DNA from: Lachnospiraceae bacterium
Lineage (GTDB): Bacteria; Bacillota; Clostridia; Lachnospirales; Lachnospiraceae
Direction of reading: 5' to 3'
Length of the DNA stretch: 59,062 nt
Assembly (NCBI GenBank): GCA_023664345.1
Contig: JAMPFQ010000025.1
Location: 1 to 59,062 of the forward strand
Part shown: in pieces, positions 8,415-17,967 of the stretch
Numbering within the stretch: the stretch's first letter is position 1
Layout: each line of letters opens with the position of its first letter
Position numbers and translations under genes: made by a program
The notes under the pieces: model-generated
Seen by the model: the letters and a program-made list of their open reading frames with translations, nothing else
The model's database searches: none
Told to the model about the DNA's origin: nothing

Positions 8415-8816
8415 CTACCATACAAATGCTAACACTTCGCCGCCTACCTGTAGTTCCCTTGCTTTCTTGTCTGTGATCACACCCTGATTGGTAGAAATGA
8501 TAGCGATACCCAGACCGCCAAGTACCTTGGGCAGATCATCCTTGCCGACATAGGAACGGAGTCCGGGCTTGGAGATCCTCTTGATGCCGGAAATAACCTT
8601 CTCGTTCTTATCTGCGCCGTATTTCAAAGTGATATGGATGGTCTTGAAGCTGCCATCCTCAATGATCTCATATTTCCTTATATAGCCCTCTTCTAAAAGG
8701 ATGCCTGCGATTGCCAGCTTCATTTTAGAAGCAGGAACATCGACCGTATCATGTTTTGCAGTGTTCGCGTTACGGATTCTTGTAAGCATATCTGCAATAG
8801 GATCGCTCATTGTCAT
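8415..8816 (-). CDS. rpsH: 30S ribosomal protein S8
   Basis: S8 binds helix 21 of 16S rRNA and is the translational repressor of the spc operon in Escherichia coli. The 133-residue product starts [20 protein letters not shown] and ends with [20 protein letters not shown], the family signature. GGAGG precedes the ATG. Confidence 0.98.
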   Translation of the reverse strand: MTMSDPIADMLTRIRNANTAKHDTVDVPASKMKLAIAGILLEEGYIRKYEIIEDGSFKTIHITLKYGADKNEKVISGIKRISKPGLRSYVGKDDLPKVLGGLGIAIISTNQGVITDKKARELQVGGEVLAFVW

Positions 8817-8833
8817 TGTTTATTTCCTCCTTC

Positions 8834-9019
8834 CTACCAACTTGCTTTCTTTACGCCGGGAATCTGACCCTTGTATGCCAGTTCACGGAAGCAGATCCTG
8901 CAAATTCCATATTTCTTCAAAACCGCATGTGGACGGCCGCAGATCTTGCAGCGTGTATACGCCTGCGTGGAAAATCTGGGCTTGCGCTGCTGTTTTATTT
9001 TCATTGATGTCTTAGCCAT
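8834..9019 (-). CDS. rpsN: 30S ribosomal protein S14, zinc-binding form
   Basis: The 61-residue type Z S14 starts [20 protein letters not shown] and has the C-x2-C...C-x2-C zinc ribbon (CKICGRPH at residues 24-31, CRICFREL at 40-47). The short C+ form is normal in Firmicutes. GGAGG lies before the ATG; the neighbours are rplE and rpsH as expected. Confidence 0.97.
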   Translation of the reverse strand: MAKTSMKIKQQRKPRFSTQAYTRCKICGRPHAVLKKYGICRICFRELAYKGQIPGVKKASW

Positions 9020-9036
9020 GAGAATTTACCTCCTTA

Positions 9037-9579
9037 TCACTGTCTTGCGAACGGCATATTGAACAGGGTCAACAGTTCGCGTGCTTCTTCATCGGTCTTT
9101 GCGGTGGTCACAAAGATAACATCCATACCTCTGGTCTTATCGATCTTGTCATATTCGATCTCAGGAAAGATGAACTGCTCTTTGATACCCAGCGCGTAAT
9201 TGCCCCTGCCATCGAAAGCATCGGGGTTGACGCCTCTGAAGTCACGCACACGGGGCAGTGCCAGATTCACAAGACGATCAAGGAACTCATACATCTTCTC
9301 ACCGCGGAGAGTGGTCTTGCAGCCGATGGGCATACCCTCACGGATCTTAAAGTTCGCTACGGATTTTTTCGCTTTGGTGAGGACTGCTTTCTGGCCGGTG
9401 ATGATCTCCATGTCAGCCACGGCATTCTCAAGGATCTTAGCATTCTCCTTCGCCTCGCCCACACCCATGTTGACGACGATCTTCTCCAGCTTGGGAACCT
9501 GCATAACATTCTTATATCCAAACTTTTTCATCATAGCATCTACAATCTCATTGTAGTACAATTCTTTTAATCTTGCCAC
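9037..9579 (-). CDS. rplE: 50S ribosomal protein L5
   Basis: L5 binds 5S rRNA and contacts P-site tRNA. The 180-residue product starts [20 protein letters not shown] and contains [37 protein letters not shown] and [17 protein letters not shown], all typical of the family. Length is normal. Confidence 0.98.
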   Translation of the reverse strand: MARLKELYYNEIVDAMMKKFGYKNVMQVPKLEKIVVNMGVGEAKENAKILENAVADMEIITGQKAVLTKAKKSVANFKIREGMPIGCKTTLRGEKMYEFLDRLVNLALPRVRDFRGVNPDAFDGRGNYALGIKEQFIFPEIEYDKIDKTRGMDVIFVTTAKTDEEARELLTLFNMPFARQ

Positions 9580-9602
9580 TTTTCGTTCCTCCTTCCTATT
9601 GA

Positions 9603-9914
9603 TCAGTCGATCACTTCGCCGGTCGCTTTCGCAAAACGGACTTTCCTGTCGCCGTCCATCTTGAAGCCGACTCTGGTAGGCTTGCCCTTGAAGACAAGCA
9701 TGACATTGGATATATCAATAGGAGCTTCTCTCTGAATGATGCCGCCGTTAGGATTCGCCTGAGAGGGTTTCGCATGCTTTGTGATCATGTTCACACCCTC
9801 CACTACTACCTTTCTTTTCTTGGCATCTACGGAAATCACCTTTCCCTCTGCATTACAGTCTTTGCCGGCGATCACCTTTACGGTATCACCCTTTTTAATC
9901 TTCATTGTAGCCAT
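9603..9914 (-). CDS. rplX: 50S ribosomal protein L24
   Basis: L24 starts assembly of the large subunit at the 5' end of 23S rRNA. The 103-residue product has the KOW motif [20 protein letters not shown] near the N-terminus and the [17 protein letters not shown] segment. GGAGG lies about 8 nt before the ATG at 9914. Confidence 0.97.
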   Translation of the reverse strand: MATMKIKKGDTVKVIAGKDCNAEGKVISVDAKKRKVVVEGVNMITKHAKPSQANPNGGIIQREAPIDISNVMLVFKGKPTRVGFKMDGDRKVRFAKATGEVID

Positions 9915-9925
9915 ATAGCGCCTCC

Positions 9926-10294
9926 TTATAACACTTCGGGAGCCAGGGACACGATCCTCATGAACTGTTTTTCACGAAGTTCCCTTGCTACCGGCCCAAA
10001 AATACGGGTTCCTCTGGGTGTCTTGTCTTCCTTGATGATGACCGCAGCATTCTCATCAAACCTGATGTAAGAACCGTCCTTACGGCGGACACCCTTTACG
10101 GTACGGACAACTACAGCCCTGACCACATCACCCTTCTTTACAACTCCGCCGGGTGTTGCATCTTTAACGGAAGCAACGATCACATCGCCAATGTGTGCAT
10201 ATCTTCTTGTAGAGCCGCCCATAACCCTGATGCAGAGTAACTCTTTCGCACCGGTGTTATCAGCAACTTTCAGTCTTGTTTCCTGCTGAATCAT
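9926..10294 (-). CDS. rplN: 50S ribosomal protein L14
   Basis: L14 forms an intersubunit bridge with 16S rRNA. The 122-residue product starts [20 protein letters not shown] and includes the signature with [16 protein letters not shown] and the end [10 protein letters not shown]. Its 93-nt upstream spacer folds into three successive hairpins and resembles the leader of the Rrf2 gene at 51367. Confidence 0.98.
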   Translation of the reverse strand: MIQQETRLKVADNTGAKELLCIRVMGGSTRRYAHIGDVIVASVKDATPGGVVKKGDVVRAVVVRTVKGVRRKDGSYIRFDENAAVIIKEDKTPRGTRIFGPVARELREKQFMRIVSLAPEVL

Positions 10295-10387
10295 GATTAC
10301 ACCTCCTTGCGTGCTTCAGCACGCATACCAATCCATATTTGAAAGTTTACTTTCAAACTTTTCCTCCTTCACCGTGATCACGGTCAA
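10295..10387 (-). promoter_or_regulatory. Three-hairpin leader before rplN
   Basis: On the minus strand the spacer holds ACCGTGATCACGGT (a perfect palindrome, 10371-10384), TTTGAAAGT/ACTTTCAAA (9 pairs, 10338-10357) and GCGTGCT/AGCACGC (10309-10324), then AGGAGGTGTAATC and the ATG. The last two hairpins and the GGTGTAAT before the start codon recur at equal spacing in front of the Rrf2 gene at 51367. Confidence 0.65.
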
Positions 10388-10642
10388 TCACTTCACTTTT
10401 TCTACGATCTCGACCAGTCTCCATCTCTTTTCCTTGGACAGGGGCCTCGTCTCCATAACCTTTACGGTATCGCCGATATTGCACTCGTTGTTCTCGTCAT
10501 GAGCCTTCAGCTTGTATGTTCTCTTGACGATCTTCTTGTAAAGGGGATGCTTTACACGTTCTTCGATAGCCACAACGATCGTTTTATCCATCTTATTGCT
10601 GACAACCTTGCCAATACGGGTTTTTCTCAGATTTCTTTCCAT
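10388..10642 (-). CDS. rpsQ: 30S ribosomal protein S17
   Basis: S17 is a primary 16S rRNA-binding OB-fold protein. From the ATG at 10642 the product has 84 residues and starts [20 protein letters not shown]; it contains the signature [20 protein letters not shown]. The longer frame reading back to 10675 overlaps rpmC and lacks a ribosome binding site, whereas GGAGA precedes 10642. Confidence 0.97.
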   Translation of the reverse strand: MERNLRKTRIGKVVSNKMDKTIVVAIEERVKHPLYKKIVKRTYKLKAHDENNECNIGDTVKVMETRPLSKEKRWRLVEIVEKVK

Positions 10643-10671
10643 GATCGGTCTCCTTTCCTCGCTCTCAACGA

Positions 10672-10875
10672 TCAAGCCTTTGCTTTCTCGGTGATGACTG
10701 TCTGAATACGCGCAATGTTCTTTCTTACTTCCTTGATCCTTGCCGTATTATCCAGCTGATTGGTTGCGTTCTGGAATCTCAAATTGAAAAGTTCTTTCTT
10801 TGCGGCAACAAGTTCCTGATTCAGTTCCTCAACGGACTTGCCCCTTAATTCTTCTACAAACTTACTGGATTTCAT
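10672..10875 (-). CDS. rpmC: 50S ribosomal protein L29
   Basis: The 67-residue two-helix protein near the peptide exit tunnel starts [20 protein letters not shown] and carries the [19 protein letters not shown] signature. The ATG overlaps the stop codon of rplP (TAATG). Confidence 0.97.
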   Translation of the reverse strand: MKSSKFVEELRGKSVEELNQELVAAKKELFNLRFQNATNQLDNTARIKEVRKNIARIQTVITEKAKA

Positions 10876-11303
10876 TATTCTACACCGCCTTCCAAATCTG
10901 CCTTAGAAACGATTTTACACTTGCAGGGAAGCTTATGCATAGCCAGACGCAGAGCCTCCTTTGCTGACTCTTCAGGGACGCCGGCAATCTCAAACATAAC
11001 GCGACCGGGCTTTACAACCGCTACCCAATACTCCAGAGTACCTTTACCGGAACCCATACGGGTCTCAGCAGGTTTTGCCGTCACAGGCTTATCGGGGAAG
11101 ATCTTGATCCATACTTTACCTGTACGCTTTGTATAACGGGTCAGCGCAATACGTGCAGCTTCGATCTGATTGGATTTGATCCAGCAGGGTTCGATAGCAA
11201 CAAGACCATATTCACCGAAGGTAAGAGTGTTGCCTCTTGTAGCCTTGCCGGCCATGCTGCCACGGAACTGTTTACGATGTTTTACTCTTTTCGGCATTAA
11301 CAT
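10875..11303 (-). CDS. rplP: 50S ribosomal protein L16
   Basis: L16 helps shape the A site and peptidyl transferase centre. The 142-residue product contains [40 protein letters not shown] and [25 protein letters not shown] favours the ATG at 11303; the usual family start would be the ATG two codons later. The stop overlaps the rpmC start. Confidence 0.97.
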   Translation of the reverse strand: MLMPKRVKHRKQFRGSMAGKATRGNTLTFGEYGLVAIEPCWIKSNQIEAARIALTRYTKRTGKVWIKIFPDKPVTAKPAETRMGSGKGTLEYWVAVVKPGRVMFEIAGVPEESAKEALRLAMHKLPCKCKIVSKADLEGGVE

Positions 11304-11305
11304 GA

Positions 11306-11965
11306 TTATTTATCGCTCCCTTCCATCTGATTTCCCTTTGTAGGAAGTATCTCGCCCTTGTAGATCCAGACTTTGACACCTACTTTGCCATAGGTGGTGT
11401 CTGCCTCCGCAAAGCCGTAATCAATATCTGCTCTCAGCGTCTGAAGAGGGATGGTGCCCTCGCTGTAAAACTCTGTACGAGCCATATCCGCGCCGCCCAG
11501 ACGGCCTGCGCAGCAGGTCTTGATGCCAAGAGCGCCCGCTTTCATGGTCCTGCCCATGCAGGATTTCATGGCACGTCTGAAAGACACACGGTTCTCCAGC
11601 TGCTGGGCAATGTTCTCAGCCACCAGCTGCGCATCCTTATCGGGCTTCTTGATCTCCTTGATATCAACCAGGACTTTCTTATCAGTGAGTTTCGCAAGTT
11701 CCGTCTTTGTAACCTCGATTTCAGCGCCGCCCTTGCCGATGATCACGCCGGGCTTTGCAGTGTGGATGATAACCCTTACTCTGTCAGATGCTCTCTCGAT
11801 CTCGATCTTGGAGACACCTGCATTGTACAATTTCTTCTTAAGGTACTTTCTGATCTCGTAGTCCTCTACCAGATACTCTGCGAACTCGCCGTCAGCGTAC
11901 CACTTGGAATCCCAATCTTTAATAACACCGACCCTAAGGCCGTGAGGATTAACTTTCTGTCCCAT
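11306..11965 (-). CDS. rpsC: 30S ribosomal protein S3
   Basis: S3 lines the mRNA entry channel with S4 and S5. The 219-residue product starts [20 protein letters not shown], has the KH type II motif [20 protein letters not shown] and the C-terminal region [20 protein letters not shown]. Length is typical. Confidence 0.98.
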   Translation of the reverse strand: MGQKVNPHGLRVGVIKDWDSKWYADGEFAEYLVEDYEIRKYLKKKLYNAGVSKIEIERASDRVRVIIHTAKPGVIIGKGGAEIEVTKTELAKLTDKKVLVDIKEIKKPDKDAQLVAENIAQQLENRVSFRRAMKSCMGRTMKAGALGIKTCCAGRLGGADMARTEFYSEGTIPLQTLRADIDYGFAEADTTYGKVGVKVWIYKGEILPTKGNQMEGSDK

Positions 11966-11982
11966 TTTGTTTGCTCCTTTCC

Positions 11983-12372
11983 TTATTTCTTCTCATCAAG
12001 CACAACAGTGATATGGCTCATTCTCTTCTCGATCCTGTAAGCCCTGCCCTGTGCCCTGGGCTGAACGCGCTTCATGGTAGGTCCCTTGTTCGCGTAGCAC
12101 TCCGCCACATACAGGTTCTCTCTGTTCATACCATTATTGTTCTCGGCATTCGCGATAGCTGACTCAAGCAGCTTCTTGATAAGGCTGGAAGCGTATCTGG
12201 GACTGTACTCCAGGATACCGAGCGCAGTCTGTATATCCTTGCCTCTGATAGCGTCTAATACGAAACATGCTTTCTGCACGGACACTCTCGCGTAAGACAA
12301 CTTTGCGGAAGGTCTGGTGTCTTTCTGGGCGTTTCTCTCTCTCTTGATCTGACTTCTATGTCCTTTAGCCAT
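11983..12372 (-). CDS. rplV: 50S ribosomal protein L22
   Basis: L22 has a beta hairpin that lines the exit tunnel. The 129-residue product starts [20 protein letters not shown] and ends with the signature around [20 protein letters not shown] and [11 protein letters not shown]. Identification rests on the sequence and its place between rpsS and rpsC. Confidence 0.97.
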   Translation of the reverse strand: MAKGHRSQIKRERNAQKDTRPSAKLSYARVSVQKACFVLDAIRGKDIQTALGILEYSPRYASSLIKKLLESAIANAENNNGMNRENLYVAECYANKGPTMKRVQPRAQGRAYRIEKRMSHITVVLDEKK

Positions 12373-12479
12373 AGATATAAATCCTCCTTTTCAGAATAAC
12401 AGCAACGCATCTGCTACAGGCCTGCACCCGCAGACAGACAGCCGCAATGCCCTCCCGGGCGATTGTGCGTTGGAACGCG

Positions 12480-12558
12480 GACTTTTTCTCATCTTTGCCG
12501 TGGCCAAGAGGCCACTGTCTTACTTCACTTTCGACTTTTTCTCATCTTTGCCGTGGCC
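12480..12558. repeat. 26-bp direct repeat duplicating the 3' end of rpsS
   Basis: Bases 12480-12505 and 12533-12558 are identical. The second lies inside rpsS and encodes the GHGKDEKKS tail; the first lies 14 bases beyond the stop codon. The copy sits in a 147-nt spacer before rplV, which is long for this operon, so a local duplication has extended the spacer. Confidence 0.9.
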
Positions 12559-12801
12559 TCTGTAAGTTCTGGTCGCTACGAACTCACCGAGTTTGTGGCC
12601 AACCATATCTTCGGTCACATATACAGGAACATGCTTTCTGCCGTCATGCACTGCAAATGTATGTCCCACGAAAGAAGGGAAAATTGTAGAGCGACGGGAC
12701 CAGGTCTTGATGACCTGCTTCTGTCCTGATGCATTTAAAGCGTCAACTTTCTTTAACAGGCTTGCGTCTGCGAAAGGTCCTTTTTTCAGTGATCTAGCCA
12801 T
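12520..12801 (-). CDS. rpsS: 30S ribosomal protein S19
   Basis: S19 pairs with S13 in the 30S head. From the ATG at 12801 the product has 93 residues and starts [20 protein letters not shown]; it contains the signature around [19 protein letters not shown] and [19 protein letters not shown]. The upstream extension to 12840 would overlap rplB and has no ribosome binding site; AGGAGG precedes 12801. Confidence 0.98.
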   Translation of the reverse strand: MARSLKKGPFADASLLKKVDALNASGQKQVIKTWSRRSTIFPSFVGHTFAVHDGRKHVPVYVTEDMVGHKLGEFVATRTYRGHGKDEKKSKVK

Positions 12802-12817
12802 TGTCTTTCCTCCTGTT

Positions 12818-13660
12818 TTACTTGATTGCCCTGCCGTCACGTCTTCTCACGATCAGCTTATTGGAAGCTTTCTTTGCCTTACGGGTCTTCAGACCTAAAG
12901 CAGGCTTGCCCCAAGGAGTGCTGGGACCGGGACGTCCGATACCGGTCTTGCCCTCGCCGCCGCCATGAGGATGATCGTTCGGGTTCATAACAGAACCGCG
13001 CACTGTAGGACGGATGCCCATATGGCGCTTACGCCCTGCCTTACCGATCTTGATCAGGTTGTGGTCCGCATTGCCCACAACGCCAACAGTAGCGCGGCAT
13101 ACCAGGAGAACCATTCTCATCTCACCGGAGGGAAGACGGAGCGTTGCGTACTTTCCTTCCTTTGCCATCAGCTGCGCACTGTTGCCTGCGGAACGTACCA
13201 GCTGGCCGCCCTTGCCGGGATATAACTCAATATTGTGCACCTGTGTACCTACAGGAATCTCGGACAGAGGCAGGCAGTTGCCCACTCTCACTTCCGCTTT
13301 CGCACCGTTCATAACGGTCATGCCATCGGTCAGGCCTTCAGGAGCGATGATATATGCTTTCTGGCCATCCGCATAGCAGATCAGCGCGATGTTCGCCGTT
13401 CTGTTGGGATCATACTCAATGCCGATGACTTTCGCAGGAATGTCGTCCTTATTTCTCTTAAAATCAATGATCCTGTATTGTCTTCTGGAACCGCCGCCAT
13501 GGTGTCTCACAGTGATCTTACCCTGATTATTACGACCGGCGTGCTTCTTCAGGGAAACGCAGAGACTCTTCTCAGGCGTTTTCTTAGTGATCTCAGCGAA
13601 ATCGGAGCCGGTCATATTTCTTCTGGAGGGTGTATAGGGATTGTATGTCTTGATACCCAT
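12818..13660 (-). CDS. rplB: 50S ribosomal protein L2
   Basis: L2 is needed for subunit association and peptidyl transfer. The 280-residue product starts [20 protein letters not shown] and has the OB and SH3-like domains and the conserved C-terminal segment [25 protein letters not shown] lies before the ATG. Length is standard. Confidence 0.98.
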   Translation of the reverse strand: MGIKTYNPYTPSRRNMTGSDFAEITKKTPEKSLCVSLKKHAGRNNQGKITVRHHGGGSRRQYRIIDFKRNKDDIPAKVIGIEYDPNRTANIALICYADGQKAYIIAPEGLTDGMTVMNGAKAEVRVGNCLPLSEIPVGTQVHNIELYPGKGGQLVRSAGNSAQLMAKEGKYATLRLPSGEMRMVLLVCRATVGVVGNADHNLIKIGKAGRKRHMGIRPTVRGSVMNPNDHPHGGGEGKTGIGRPGPSTPWGKPALGLKTRKAKKASNKLIVRRRDGRAIK

Positions 13661-13734
13661 TGTCTTATCTCCTTATCTTGATCGATTTTGCGCAGCCCGC
13701 CGTGGGGCCGCATACTTAATTGGTTTTCACCGTT

Positions 13735-14034
13735 TTAGAGACCCGTGAAGATCTCGATATCCTTGCTGTCCTCAGTCAAGGTAACGATAGCCTTCTTGGT
13801 CTTGGCCGTCTTACCCACTGTCGTGCCGCGTCTCTTTTTCTTTCCTACACAGTTCATGGTGTTGACTCTCTTTACCTTGGCGCCGTCGAACATCTTCTCA
13901 ACAGCTTCCTTGATCATGGTCTTGTTCGCATCCGTATGAACCAGGAAAGTATATTCTTTGTTACCCATACCAGCCATACTCTTCTCGGTAATGACCGGTT
14001 TGAGGATCACGTCATAGTATCTGATATCTGCCAT
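13735..14034 (-). CDS. rplW: 50S ribosomal protein L23
   Basis: L23 is the docking site for trigger factor and SRP at the tunnel exit. The 99-residue product starts [20 protein letters not shown] and has the family [20 protein letters not shown] loop. The ATG overlaps the rplD stop codon. Confidence 0.97.
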   Translation of the reverse strand: MADIRYYDVILKPVITEKSMAGMGNKEYTFLVHTDANKTMIKEAVEKMFDGAKVKRVNTMNCVGKKKRRGTTVGKTAKTKKAIVTLTEDSKDIEIFTGL

Positions 14035-14654
14035 TACGCGTACACCTCCTCGATCTTCGCGACAGCATCCTTAGTCAGGACGACCGTCTTGGCTTTCATG
14101 ATGTCATATACATTGATATTGTTCACCTGCGCAGTGTCCATATCAGCTATGTTTCTCGCCGACATCACCACATTGATGTCATTATCGGCCATGATCACCA
14201 GGCCTTTCTGAACTTTCAGGTTCTCCATCACTTTCACAAAATTCTTTGTCTTGATCTCATCAAATTTCAGTTCATCGACTACGATCAGCCTGTTGTCCTG
14301 TACCTTGCTGGTCAGCGCGGACTTCAGGGCTGCCCTCTTCTCTTTCTTGTTCATCTTGAACGAGTAGTCTCTGGGAACGGGAGCGAATACCACACCGCCT
14401 CCTGTCCACTGGGGAGCTCTGGTCGAACCCTGCCTTGCGTGGCCGGTCCCTTTCTGTCTCCAGGGCTTTCTTCCGCCGCCGGATACCTCGCCACGGGTCT
14501 TCGCTTTCTGCGTTCCCTGACGCTTGTTCGCAAGCCGCTGTACGACTGCCATGTGTACCAGATGCTCATTTATTTCCACGCCAAATATCGCATCGCTCAG
14601 TTCGATCGTGCCAACTTCTTTGCCTTCCATATTGTAAACAGCTACTTTTGCCAT
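14034..14654 (-). CDS. rplD: 50S ribosomal protein L4
   Basis: L4 lines the exit tunnel and in E. coli represses the S10 operon through its leader. The product from ATG 14654 has 206 residues and starts [20 protein letters not shown]; the conserved loop with [19 protein letters not shown] is present. The frame is open back to 14687, but GGAGGA before 14654 supports this start. Confidence 0.97.
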   Translation of the reverse strand: MAKVAVYNMEGKEVGTIELSDAIFGVEINEHLVHMAVVQRLANKRQGTQKAKTRGEVSGGGRKPWRQKGTGHARQGSTRAPQWTGGGVVFAPVPRDYSFKMNKKEKRAALKSALTSKVQDNRLIVVDELKFDEIKTKNFVKVMENLKVQKGLVIMADNDINVVMSARNIADMDTAQVNNINVYDIMKAKTVVLTKDAVAKIEEVYA

Positions 14655-14680
14655 TTGATCCGTCCTCCTTTCGCCCGAAA

Positions 14681-15364
14681 CTAGCATTCTACCTTAACGG
14701 TCTCTTTGATGGTCACCAGCGCTTTCTTGGGTCCGGGCACCGAACCTTTGATCAGCAGCAGATTCTTCTCCGCGTCCACTCTTACCACCTCAAGATTCTG
14801 TACCGTCACCTTTACGCAGCCCATATGACCGGGCATTCCCTTGCCCTTGAACACACGGCTGGGGGAGGAACATGCACCGTTGGAACCCTGATGGCGATGG
14901 AACTTGGAACCGTGCTTCATGGGTCCTCTGTGCTGTCCGTGCCTCTTGATCGCGCCCTGAAAACCTTTTCCCTTGGAGATAGCGGAGGCGTCTACCTTGT
15001 CGCCCTGTTCGAAAATATCAGCCTTGATCTCCGCGCCCAAGGCATACTCATCTGCGTTCTCAAACTTGAACTCTCTCACATATCTCTTGGAACTTACGCC
15101 TGCTTTTCTGAAGTGGCCCTGCTCCGCCTTGTTTGTGCCATGGGCATGGATGATCTCCCTCCTGCCTTTCGCGTCCTTATTGATGATCCTGTCCTTCTTA
15201 TCAACAAAACCCACCTGCACCGCGCTGTAACCGTCGTTCTCCGGGGTCTTAATCTGTGTTACCACACAGGGGCCTGCCTGAAGGACCGTTACAGGGATCA
15301 GGGTGCCGTCTTCATGGAAGATCTGGGTCATGCCGACCTTGGTCGCCAAAATTGCTTTCTTCAT
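14681..15364 (-). CDS. rplC: 50S ribosomal protein L3
   Basis: L3 is an early-assembly protein near the peptidyl transferase centre. The 227-residue product starts [20 protein letters not shown] and has the signature [20 protein letters not shown] followed by [20 protein letters not shown]. It ends with KVEC, slightly longer than some homologues. Confidence 0.98.
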   Translation of the reverse strand: MKKAILATKVGMTQIFHEDGTLIPVTVLQAGPCVVTQIKTPENDGYSAVQVGFVDKKDRIINKDAKGRREIIHAHGTNKAEQGHFRKAGVSSKRYVREFKFENADEYALGAEIKADIFEQGDKVDASAISKGKGFQGAIKRHGQHRGPMKHGSKFHRHQGSNGACSSPSRVFKGKGMPGHMGCVKVTVQNLEVVRVDAEKNLLLIKGSVPGPKKALVTIKETVKVEC

Positions 15365-15467
15365 ATTTCCTCTCTTTCTGTCCTTTCGGACTGTCTACAT
15401 AGCGGACCACGCGCTGTCTGTACGTTGCGATTTGCGTGTTCTTACGTCTAAGTAGAGGTTTTTGCCA

Positions 15468-15785
15468 TTACTTGTTCTTCATTTTGATGTCGATATAAAC
15501 ACCAGCCGGCATCTCCAGCCTCTGCAGCGCGTCCACCGTCTTCTGGGTGGGAGTGATGATATCGATCAGCCTCTTGTGGGTTCTCTGCTCGAACTGCTCC
15601 CTGGAGTCCTTATACTTGTGGACCGCCCTCAGGATGGTGACAACCTCTTTCTTGGTAGGAAGAGGCACCGGGCCGCTCACCTCAGATCCGGTCTTCTTTA
15701 CAGTTTCGATAATCTTTTTGGCAGACGCATCAACCAGCTGATGTTCATACGCTTTCAGGGTGATTCTCATTACTTGACTTGCCAT
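15468..15785 (-). CDS. rpsJ: 30S ribosomal protein S10 (first gene of the operon)
   Basis: S10 is a head protein of the 30S subunit and the NusE partner of NusB in antitermination. The 105-residue product starts [20 protein letters not shown] and has the signature around [20 protein letters not shown] and [21 protein letters not shown] precedes the ATG. A leader of roughly 260 nt lies upstream. Confidence 0.98.
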   Translation of the reverse strand: MASQVMRITLKAYEHQLVDASAKKIIETVKKTGSEVSGPVPLPTKKEVVTILRAVHKYKDSREQFEQRTHKRLIDIITPTQKTVDALQRLEMPAGVYIDIKMKNK

Positions 15786-16046
15786 AAAAAAAGTCGCCTC
15801 CTTTTCGCACTTTTAAAGGGTAAAGTACGACAAGCGGTGACTGTACACTCTCCCGTGTGTGTCCCAAATCCTTACGCAACCATCCTCGGACCGTTTCTTT
15901 CACACGTCGTTTCTGCTTTTCACAGACTTCCAATCGGTACAGTGACTTGTCGTCAGTTTTCTAACTTGACATTCGCTCCACGGAAAACCTGCCTGCCATT
16001 ACTGACGGTCAGCAACCTCACGCTTCACAGCTATCATGTCACAGCA
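15786..16046 (-). promoter_or_regulatory. Structured 5' leader of the S10 operon
   Basis: The leader from the predicted start near 16046 to rpsJ contains no supported gene. ACGACAAG and TGTAC (about 15936-15954) can pair with GTACA and CTTGTCGT (about 15825-15848), closing a domain of roughly 130 nt, with GTGTGAAA and ACACACGG segments inside. S10-operon leaders are autoregulated by L4 in enteric bacteria; the factor in clostridia is less certain, so the regulator here is an inference. Confidence 0.65.
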
Positions 16047-16052
16047 ATGAAT

Positions 16053-16081
16053 AGTATACACGGTGAGAATCTTTTTTGCAA
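16053..16081 (-). promoter_or_regulatory. S10-operon promoter
   Basis: On the minus strand TTGCAA (16076-16081), 17 nt, TATACT (16053-16058), preceded by long A/T tracts (16080-16112) that resemble an UP element. This is a strong housekeeping promoter for the ribosomal operon. Confidence 0.85.
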
Positions 16082-16110
16082 GGACTTTTTTTCAAAAAAT
16101 GTATTTTTTT

Positions 16111-16298
16111 TGTAACAGTTCAGCCATGCAGAAATGATCGTGCAGATTGCCGTGGGTGTTTGCACACTAAGGGCAAACTGCACAATCATTTCTATAGGGC
16201 GGACGCCCGACATAAAATAAGTTGCCGACAATAATGTTGATCTGTCGGTGAAAATGTATCTTTCGGCAACTTATGAATGGCATGGCTGAACTGTTACA
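16111..16298 (+). repeat. Terminal-inverted-repeat two-hairpin element, copy 1
   Basis: An 18-bp perfect inverted repeat (TGTAACAGTTCAGCCATG at 16111-16128, complement at 16281-16298) bounds a non-coding unit. Inside are hairpin A (16130-16193, arms AGAAATGAT/ATCATTTCT, loop GTGGGTGTTTGCACACTAA at 16152-16170), a linker with GGGCGGACGCCC and hairpin B (ATAAGTTGCCGA/TCGGCAACTTAT). A second copy with different stems but the same loop lies at 48108-48284. The element separates the S10 promoter from the next gene. Confidence 0.85.
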
Positions 16299-16314
16299 TT
16301 TTTTTTGGTACATC

Positions 16315-16343
16315 TTGTATTTTTCACAAACGAATGAGATAAT
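16315..16343 (+). promoter_or_regulatory. Candidate promoter for the 159-residue membrane protein
   Basis: TTGTAT (16315-16320), 17 nt, GATAAT (16338-16343), ending 44 nt before the ATG at 16388. Confidence 0.5.
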
Positions 16344-16387
16344 GATTCTGCCCTATACATTATGTACCATTCAGGAGATACACTGAA

Positions 16388-16867
16388 ATGAAACCCAGGA
16401 AATGGTCCGTCAGCATAAACGGACAGGAACATATCATTGAATTCACGGGATGGCGGGAATTCCGATACCGTCTGCTTGTGGACGGGAAAGAGCACACTGC
16501 GCACAGTTTAAACATGATCTGGCAATCGGTGGATCACCGGATCATGTTTGAGGATGTGGCCTGCCACTTCGTTGTTGACGGGTTCAGGATTGATCTGGCC
16601 GTGAACGGAAAATACGTGGGAAGCGGAAAGGCCTACGAACCCCTTTTCCCCATCCCCGTCGCGGTCACTGCCATGGCGTTCATCAGCATGATGCGCGGTC
16701 TCCTTTCTGCAGGCGGCGGCATCCTTTCCGGCATTCTCCTTGGCATCCTGTATCACATCCTGTACCGGGAAAAGAAAACGGTGCCGTCTGTGTTCCTCGC
16801 TTTCTTCGCTGCGGAAATGATACGATCTGCCGCCTGGCTGCTGGCCGAACTGTGGCTGCTGGACTAA
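16388..16867 (+). CDS. FAIM1-like beta domain protein with C-terminal membrane segments
   Basis: The 159-residue protein starts MKPRKWSVSINGQEHIIEFT. The first 85 residues show W-x-V...H-x-IEF...LLVDGKEH...IDLAVNGKYVGSGK, a pattern that resembles the FAIM1 (Fas apoptotic inhibitory molecule 1) beta-sandwich fold. Residues 86-159 are hydrophobic and should form two or three membrane helices. Its function in bacteria is not known to me. It starts after GGAGATACACTGAA and lies 78 nt before the methyltransferase gene in the same direction. The FAIM1 resemblance is a by-eye judgement. Confidence 0.7.
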   Translation: MKPRKWSVSINGQEHIIEFTGWREFRYRLLVDGKEHTAHSLNMIWQSVDHRIMFEDVACHFVVDGFRIDLAVNGKYVGSGKAYEPLFPIPVAVTAMAFISMMRGLLSAGGGILSGILLGILYHILYREKKTVPSVFLAFFAAEMIRSAAWLLAELWLLD

Positions 16868-16945
16868 AGGGCAGTTCTTGCCAATATGGTTGTTCTGGTG
16901 TATATTGAGGATATCGATCATTTATAACAGAAAGGAATTTCATCC

Positions 16946-17845
16946 ATGTGGATCGCGGATAACTGGAAAGATTACGAAGTATTGGATACCTCCGGCGGTG
17001 AGAAGCTGGAGCGGTGGGGGGATTATATCCTGGTACGCCCCGACCCCCAGGTCATCTGGAATACGCCCCATGACCATATAGGCTGGAAGAAAAAGAACGG
17101 CCACTATCACAGGAGCGCCAAGGGGGGCGGCGAATGGGAATTCTTCCACCTGCCCGACGAATGGGCCGTTACATATCCCCTCCCCTGCCTGGCCGGATCC
17201 GGAAAAGTCCTGACTTTTCACCTGAAGCCTTTCAGCTTCAAGCACACGGGCCTCTTCCCGGAGCAGGCCGTAAACTGGGACTGGTTCTCCGGCCTGATCC
17301 AGAACGCCGTGAAAACGGCGGACAGGCCCTTGAAAATACTGAACCTCTTTGCCTACACCGGCGGCGCCACTCTGGCGGCGGCCGCCGCGGGCGCATCCGT
17401 GACCCATGTGGACGCCTCGAAAGGCATGGTGGGCTGGGCTAAGGAAAACGCCGCCGATTCCGGCCTGAGCGGTGCGCCGATCCGCTGGCTGGTGGACGAC
17501 TGCGTGAAATTCGTGGAGCGGGAGATTCGCCGGGGAAACAGGTACGACGGCATCATCATGGATCCTCCCTCCTATGGCAGAGGTCCCAAGGGAGAGGTCT
17601 GGAAGATGGAGGAAAACATCTGGCCTTTCCTGGAACTGACCACCCGGATCCTTGCCAAAGACGCCCTGTTCTTCCTGATCAATTCCTACACCACTGGCCT
17701 GCAGCCCGCGGTGCTTTCCTACATGCTGAACACCGCTGTCGCAAAGCGCTTCGGCGGAAAAGTGGAAGCGGACGAGATCGGCCTGCCCGTCACAGAGTCG
17801 GGGCTGATCCTGCCCTGCGGCGCCTCCGGGAGATGGAGCAGGTGA
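16946..17845 (+). CDS. Class I SAM-dependent methyltransferase, RlmI-like
   Basis: The 299-residue protein has the Rossmann motif I in LNLFAYTGGATLAAAAAGA (near residue 133) followed by the acidic motif II HVDASKGMVGWAKENA, and the catalytic-type motif MDPPSYGRGPKGEVW near residue 202. These match the C-terminal domain of 23S rRNA cytosine methyltransferases such as RlmI; the N-terminal PUA domain is absent or replaced by a different beta region of about 90 residues. The substrate is probably rRNA but cannot be fixed from sequence. AGAAAGGAATTT precedes the ATG. Confidence 0.85.
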   Translation: MWIADNWKDYEVLDTSGGEKLERWGDYILVRPDPQVIWNTPHDHIGWKKKNGHYHRSAKGGGEWEFFHLPDEWAVTYPLPCLAGSGKVLTFHLKPFSFKHTGLFPEQAVNWDWFSGLIQNAVKTADRPLKILNLFAYTGGATLAAAAAGASVTHVDASKGMVGWAKENAADSGLSGAPIRWLVDDCVKFVEREIRRGNRYDGIIMDPPSYGRGPKGEVWKMEENIWPFLELTTRILAKDALFFLINSYTTGLQPAVLSYMLNTAVAKRFGGKVEADEIGLPVTESGLILPCGASGRWSR

Positions 17846-17967
17846 TCAGCCTCGCTTTCGTCCCCCCTGCCCTGACTGCCTCTTGTTATCTCGATCATAT
17901 CGCCCGTCCATGATTTCTGTCAATGATTTCCTGCCTCATTTCTTAACACTATCTTAGCGCCAGTTTA

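Noticed and set aside
12447..12729. Plus-strand frames across the rpsS repeat
   Set aside because: They are antisense to rpsS and the duplicated segment and show no protein family features.
15745..15933. 62-codon frame across the S10 leader, a possible leader peptide
   Set aside because: It overlaps the start of rpsJ, begins with TTG without a ribosome binding site and coincides with structured leader RNA.
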